From the NCBI GenBank assembly GCA_037783545.1, contig JBBELK010001074.1:1-64000 (forward strand): a stretch of DNA of 64,000 nt, in the 5' to 3' direction. This document shows positions 59,694 to 64,000 of this stretch, piece after piece (the first letter of the stretch is position 1; each line of letters starts with the position of its first letter). The stretch comes from Henricia sp. BOLD:AAB3569 (Eukaryota; Echinodermata; Asteroidea; Spinulosida; Echinasteridae). The notes under the pieces were generated by a model. That model did not search any database and was not told the origin of the DNA. It was given only the letters and a program-made list of their open reading frames with translations. The position numbers were made by a program, and so were the translations under genes.

Positions 59694-62600
59694 CTGTCCA
59701 GAAAAAGGAAAAAAAATAAGGTTCAAATTATCAACAGAAAGCCGAAGTGTGACGTGGGTTGCCATGGTAATTGGCTATAGACATCATGGCCGTCAGAAAA
59801 AGTACCATTGCAAAAAGCACAGGGACACGGTTCAGTGATTTTTAGTATAGAGCCATTGTCTAGGCAACTAACAAAAGATGACGTATTCACTTCGGCAGTC
59901 TATACCTTGCGATACAAGCTTCACAAAGTTCAGACACAAGCTTCACTTGCAGCACACCGTGTAACATGGGCGCCACCATTTTGTCCGGAAAATGGGCAAA
60001 GAATGACGTTGTCGCGGAAAACTCCTTCGTGTACTCCTTTTGCAGTACTACATAGCTCTGTAAGTGCCATTAGACTTGTTGAGATCCTTAGATAATTTAT
60101 TGCAGGATGACTACATATTCAGTGCAAAATGTCATCTTTCTACATTCTGGATGTCTTCCTGAGATAATTTTCACAATCCTGCAATTATCATTAACTGTAC
60201 TAACCTTGTGACAACTCTCTGTTGTATCTGGCCATGAATCATGTATTTTGCCTCCGTTTGGTCGGTCGCTTCAACCATACTCGGCCAACTCTCCTCAATT
60301 TGGGCTGCTTGCCGAGGACTGGGAACTCGTTCATGCTGAGGACCAGGACGCCAGTCTATGTCTGTCTGAGTTGCCGTGGAGACCAAACATTTGCTGCTGC
60401 ATTCAGAAAATAAAATGAAAACAACTAATTCAAATATTAATTAGGGTTTGTTTTGCCCTTACCCGACGTATATTAGCACTGTATAATTTGCTTTCCCGAG
60501 ACACTATGAAAAACTTCAAAGTGTGTTCGTCGTCGAGTGGTTAAGACGTCTGCCTTGTTTGCAGGAGGTCGTGGGTTCGAATCCCACCCGAGCACGCTAT
60601 AATAAAGTTAAAAATTAATTATTTTTGCTCGGGCAGCAATATATCTTATCCGAGTGGCAAATTTTTGTCCGGGCACTATCGACACCTCTGATGGTTTTGT
60701 TCGGGTGTGTGCCTGGACAAAACAGCTAGAAGAGAACCCTGCCTATGGTGCCTTGGTTTATGCCAAAAAGCGATCCCTACCTTGCAACCTGCCATTGCCA
60801 AGTCATTGCCTGTAGCTTAGCCAACTGCTCTTCAACCTCTCGAAGACGATCACTTCGCTGTTTCTCTCTCTCTAGAAACCTCCTCCAGGTCTGTGGGGAA
60901 GGAGATTCATCATCTGCTGGTTCTGCTGATGTGGAGCAATGGATGTTGAGTTGGCAAGGCTTGGTGGCACTGCAAGAAGGAAGGAAGTATCCATACCAGA
61001 ATTGGGAAAGCACCCTCATAAATACAGCAAAACCTTGGATAAATTACCCGTTTTATTCATTAGGGTAGGTTTTGCTTTACTGTAACTTGATTAGCACATC
61101 AGTGCTTCCCTGAGACTATGAGAAGAATTAATATGCATTCTCCCCGACGTATTCTCTTATGAAGTCGGATTTTTATGTATCTCGGACAAAATCGCTTGGA
61201 ATGTTTGATTTCTTAGGTTTGTTTTAATTTTTTTATTTTTTAAATTCTTTAGTTAGAATTTTTATAAGAAAAACACAAGAAATCAAACATTTCAAGCACA
61301 AGTCACATTTTTGCAAAAACATTTTATGAAATCCTATGTTTTTTACTTCGTTTATAAAGTTGGAATTGATGCATTAGTATCAGGGGCTGTCCAAAGTTGT
61401 CAACATTTTCACGGTTTTACAAAGCGTAGGAAGAGGAGGTGGAGGGGATTGGGGGGGTGGGGGGGGTGGGAGGTTGAGGGACACGAGGACTTCACTTGCA
61501 CTGGAAAATGTTGACATTTCATGTTAGTGAATACAAGTATTTTGGGAGTGAAGGGAGTCATGAAAAATACTCTCTGTAGAACCGAGAAAATGTCGACAAC
61601 TTTGGACAGCCCCTACCTAACGAGGCCTTATCCTTTACAATTTCTCACCTCATCAATTCTTCCACCTTCTTGGAGAGTTTAGCCCCTGGCCTTGGGGTCT
61701 CGGTGAGTGCCTTAGATGCAGAGCTTCCGGTGGATTCCATCAATGAGGTGCTTGCTAGCTCAGCGTCAATGCCCTTTGCACACATTGTACGTTCCTGTTG
61801 GCATGCTTCTCCAGAGCTGCTTTCTGAAAATAAAAGTTGTGACTAATATTATAATCAGTATCTTGAAAGATAGAATTACAGGATTGGAAAACTGTTACAA
61901 ACAGCATTATCTCCATACTGAGCTGTAGATACGTCAGCTCAGTACCTCATCCATTTTCCGAGAAAACAAAAAACCTGTGTCAATGCTTTCAAAAAATTGT
62001 GCAAAGCCGCCATCCTATTTAAGATGGTTCCCTGACTACACTGTACAGAAAACGAAGTTATAATACCACGTAGTCAGGGACCTACATGTAGTATTTGCTT
62101 ATATGGGGGCACCCTTGTAAAAACAAAATGCATGTGCACACTCATTTATATCTTCAATTAGTGTTTTCTTATACAAAGATATCATCTCGGGAAGAATCAC
62201 TAAAATATTGGGTCATTGCAAATCTTATATCGAACTTTAACCTAACCATTCATTTAGGCAAGCTTAAACTGTTTAAATTCAAAGAAATTTCAAGGTACAT
62301 GTACATGTACATGCAGAGTGTAAAATATATTTTTGGCAGAGCTGAGTCGCAGCAAAAACAAAAACCAGAAACTATCTTCCATATGGGTTTTCCCGGTCAG
62401 TTGATTAAAATGTTGGGATATTGCGAATCCTTTGTACAGGCTTTAAGGGACTCCGTGTATATTCATTACCTTCCTGTCCTTCGTTTTCCATCTCTTCAGA
62501 GTCAAAGGACAGACTCCACTGCTTTGAGATGCACCTTGGGCTAGCTTGCTTACGCCTGGAGCGACCCTTGTGGGCCTGCGGCGTCTTGGGTGTCGATGGT

Positions 62601-64000
62601 GTTGATGTACAAGGAACTGGCTTGCATTCCGAGCATGGAGTGGTGTTTTGTTGTGAGCTGGAATCCATGAAAATGTCAAGGAGATCAGTAAGATTCAATT
62701 ATGCAGTTTAAAATATCTTGATCAGAACAGACGTTTGTTGAATACAGTGAATTGTGGATAACAAGGCACTGATCAACTAATCACTTCTGATCTATAAAAA
62801 CTCAACATGTACATTGTCATAGGCCTACCCACTCATTCTCTAAGAAAACAAAGAACATTTAAATATTGTTAGACAATCATTTAAAAATGTGAAACAAAGT
62901 TATATTTTCACCTTTGTTCTTTATCTTCACCGGCCGTCTGTTCGATTTGGTTTTTCTTTAACTCTGATGATGATGATGATGATAACGTGCCTTCAGTTGC
63001 ACTTGAAGTCAAACCAGAATCACCTTGTTTCTTTTCTTCTTTGTCGCTGGCTACCGGTTGATTACCACTCGTACTGTCCTGATTCAGAGGTACTAAAAGA
63101 CCAGGCTGGCTAAAGATTCCAGATTGACTCGAAAGACCCGCGATCAGACCTGAAGCTCCTGTGATATTTTGGAGGTAAGCGTTTCCCTGTAGTGCTGCCA
63201 AAGCCTGCAGACTTTGGGATACCTGTTGGGGGCCTGCTATGCCAACCCCTTGGAGACCCTGGATTCCTGGATACGAAGGGATTCCTTGAAGACTCACAAG
63301 CCCTTGCAAGCCGGTAATCGCATGGAAGCCGGGTATTCCTTGTAAGCCAGAGATGGCCTGGAGATTCTGGATTCCTTGAAGGCCAACAACACCCGTGTGA
63401 TTTGCTAAGGCTGCCGTGGGACCTTGCAGTCCCCCGAAAACCCCTTGGAGAGAAGTCAGCCCTTGAAGTCCTCCTAGTCCTAGAAGATTTGGAACATTCT
63501 GAACGCCGCTAGTATTTTGGAGACCCACGAGTTGCAGGAGTCGTGGATCGGAAACCCCTTGAAGCCCTTGACATCCGGTATTCCCAACTAAACCTTGCAC
63601 TCCTAGACCACTTCCTTGTAAATTAGGAGAGTTGACGACAGGTAAGTTTAAAATATTATTAACGTCGGACTTTCCATCAGCACTCACAACACTGGAAAGG
63701 CTTGCTTGATCAAGGGTGTTAAGCGTCTGAGCGTCAGCAGTAGCCCCGATTAACTTCTGCTGCTGTAAAAGATTTGAGTGCTGCAGATTTGATAAGGCCT
63801 GTTGAACTTGCAATTCTCCTTGAGCCAAGTGTTGAGTAGATGCAGATTCTGAAACAACTGACACAGCTGGTACTGAGCTTAATGAGACTTCCGTAAGAGC
63901 TGAAGCTTGAGTTGGGGCTGATTCCGCAGACTTTTCAGTCAACTCCTGCTTTGATACATTTCCATCAGCACCTTTTGCTTCGAGCTGCTCTGTTGCAGAC
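57884..64000 (-). CDS. Unrecognised LQG-rich protein with twin basic motifs (5' partial)
   Basis: Exons on the minus strand: 62912 to beyond 64000, 62470-62657, 61649-61823, 60781-60969, 60205 to about 60400, 57884-59693; all testable junctions agree in phase. The first exon holds eleven LQG words (GLQGL, SLQGIP) in a Gly/Leu/Gln-rich stretch. The second is Ser/Thr/Pro-rich with a basic KGRSRRK. The fourth has a short coiled coil, REKQRSDRLREVEEQLAKLQ. The last, 603 codons, has ERNRIRAREGMRRHREKLRQ and about 190 residues later ERNRIRAREGMRRYRERLKQ, an AT-hook-like GRGRGG, and three PsiKxE sites (IKQE, FKTE, IKEE) of the kind SUMO is attached to. Basic, low-complexity and probably nuclear. I do not recognise a named family; a transcription-related role is inference. 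Stop at 57886-57884. Confidence 0.8.
60523..60595 (+). tRNA. tRNA-like sequence, possible TGT anticodon
   Basis: A seven-pair end stem can be drawn (GTGTTCG with CGAGCAC, one G-T pair). A D-arm GTC..GAC, an anticodon stem TCTGC/GCAGG with loop CTTGTTT, and a T-arm GTGGG-TTCGAAT-CCCAC also form. One extra base sits between the T stem and the 3' stem, and near copies occur at 17571 and 47964, so a tRNA-derived repeat is more likely than a working tRNA-Thr. Confidence 0.35.
61382..61614. mobile_element. TIR element with 29-bp ends
   Basis: AGGGGCTGTCCAAAGTTGTC (61382 onward) pairs over about 29 bases with the reverse complement of 61585-61614, with one mismatch. G-rich interior. It lies in an intron of the unrecognised minus-strand gene; an older relative is at 21805-22035. 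Confidence 0.9.
61945..62085. repeat. Dispersed repeat (GTGCAAAGCCGCCATCC family)
   Basis: CTCATCCATTTTCCGAGAAA to CTTTCAAAAAATTGTGCAAA and GATGGTTCCCTGACTAC recur at 14945-15085 and 43310-43450, and inverted at about 32380-32520 and 44660-44800. No coding content. Confidence 0.7.

Overview
The window is animal nuclear DNA. Its genes are split into many short exons with GT-AG introns, intergenic and intronic DNA is full of small foldback elements and tRNA-derived SINEs, and the recognisable proteins are animal ones (catalase, Inscuteable, an NMDA receptor subunit, a rhodopsin-class GPCR). The abundance of ACATGTACATGTA-type sequence and the mobile-element mix suggest a marine invertebrate deuterostome, most likely an echinoderm. 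That placement is inference from general impression, not a database result.

Layout. (1) 870-10404, plus strand: peroxisomal catalase in eleven exons, lacking only its first coding exon; one intron uses a GC donor. (2) 14000-25083, minus strand: Inscuteable (INSC), an armadillo-repeat adaptor for spindle orientation, read from a start codon at 25079 to a conserved ESFV C-terminus. (3) 29631-30597, minus strand: a single-exon rhodopsin-family receptor interrupted by one frameshift between TM2 and TM3. (4) 40083-53225, plus strand: a full NMDA receptor GluN1-type subunit in seventeen exons, which join without a frame break into 944 residues. (5) about 57884 to beyond 64000, minus strand: an unrecognised, probably nuclear protein with an LQG-rich N-terminal part, a coiled-coil exon and two copies of a basic RNRIRAREGMRR motif. 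A further minus-strand exon at 56914-57063 is open in a frame different from that gene's stop-containing frame.

The rest is introns and intergenic DNA carrying a LINE 3' fragment, a SINE with clear 11-bp target-site duplications, many terminal-inverted-repeat elements (several nested) and minisatellites. The most unusual pattern is repeated local duplication of coding sequence followed by decay: an INSC exon (17985-18127), the GluN1 M4 exon (52390-52542) and the GluN1 3' coding end (copies at 53598 and 53773).

The genes do not form a pathway. CAT acts in peroxisomal peroxide removal, INSC in polarity and spindle orientation, GluN1 and the GPCR at the plasma membrane. No prokaryotic operon, CRISPR array, phage or toxin system is present. 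Promoters and polyadenylation sites could not be placed with confidence.
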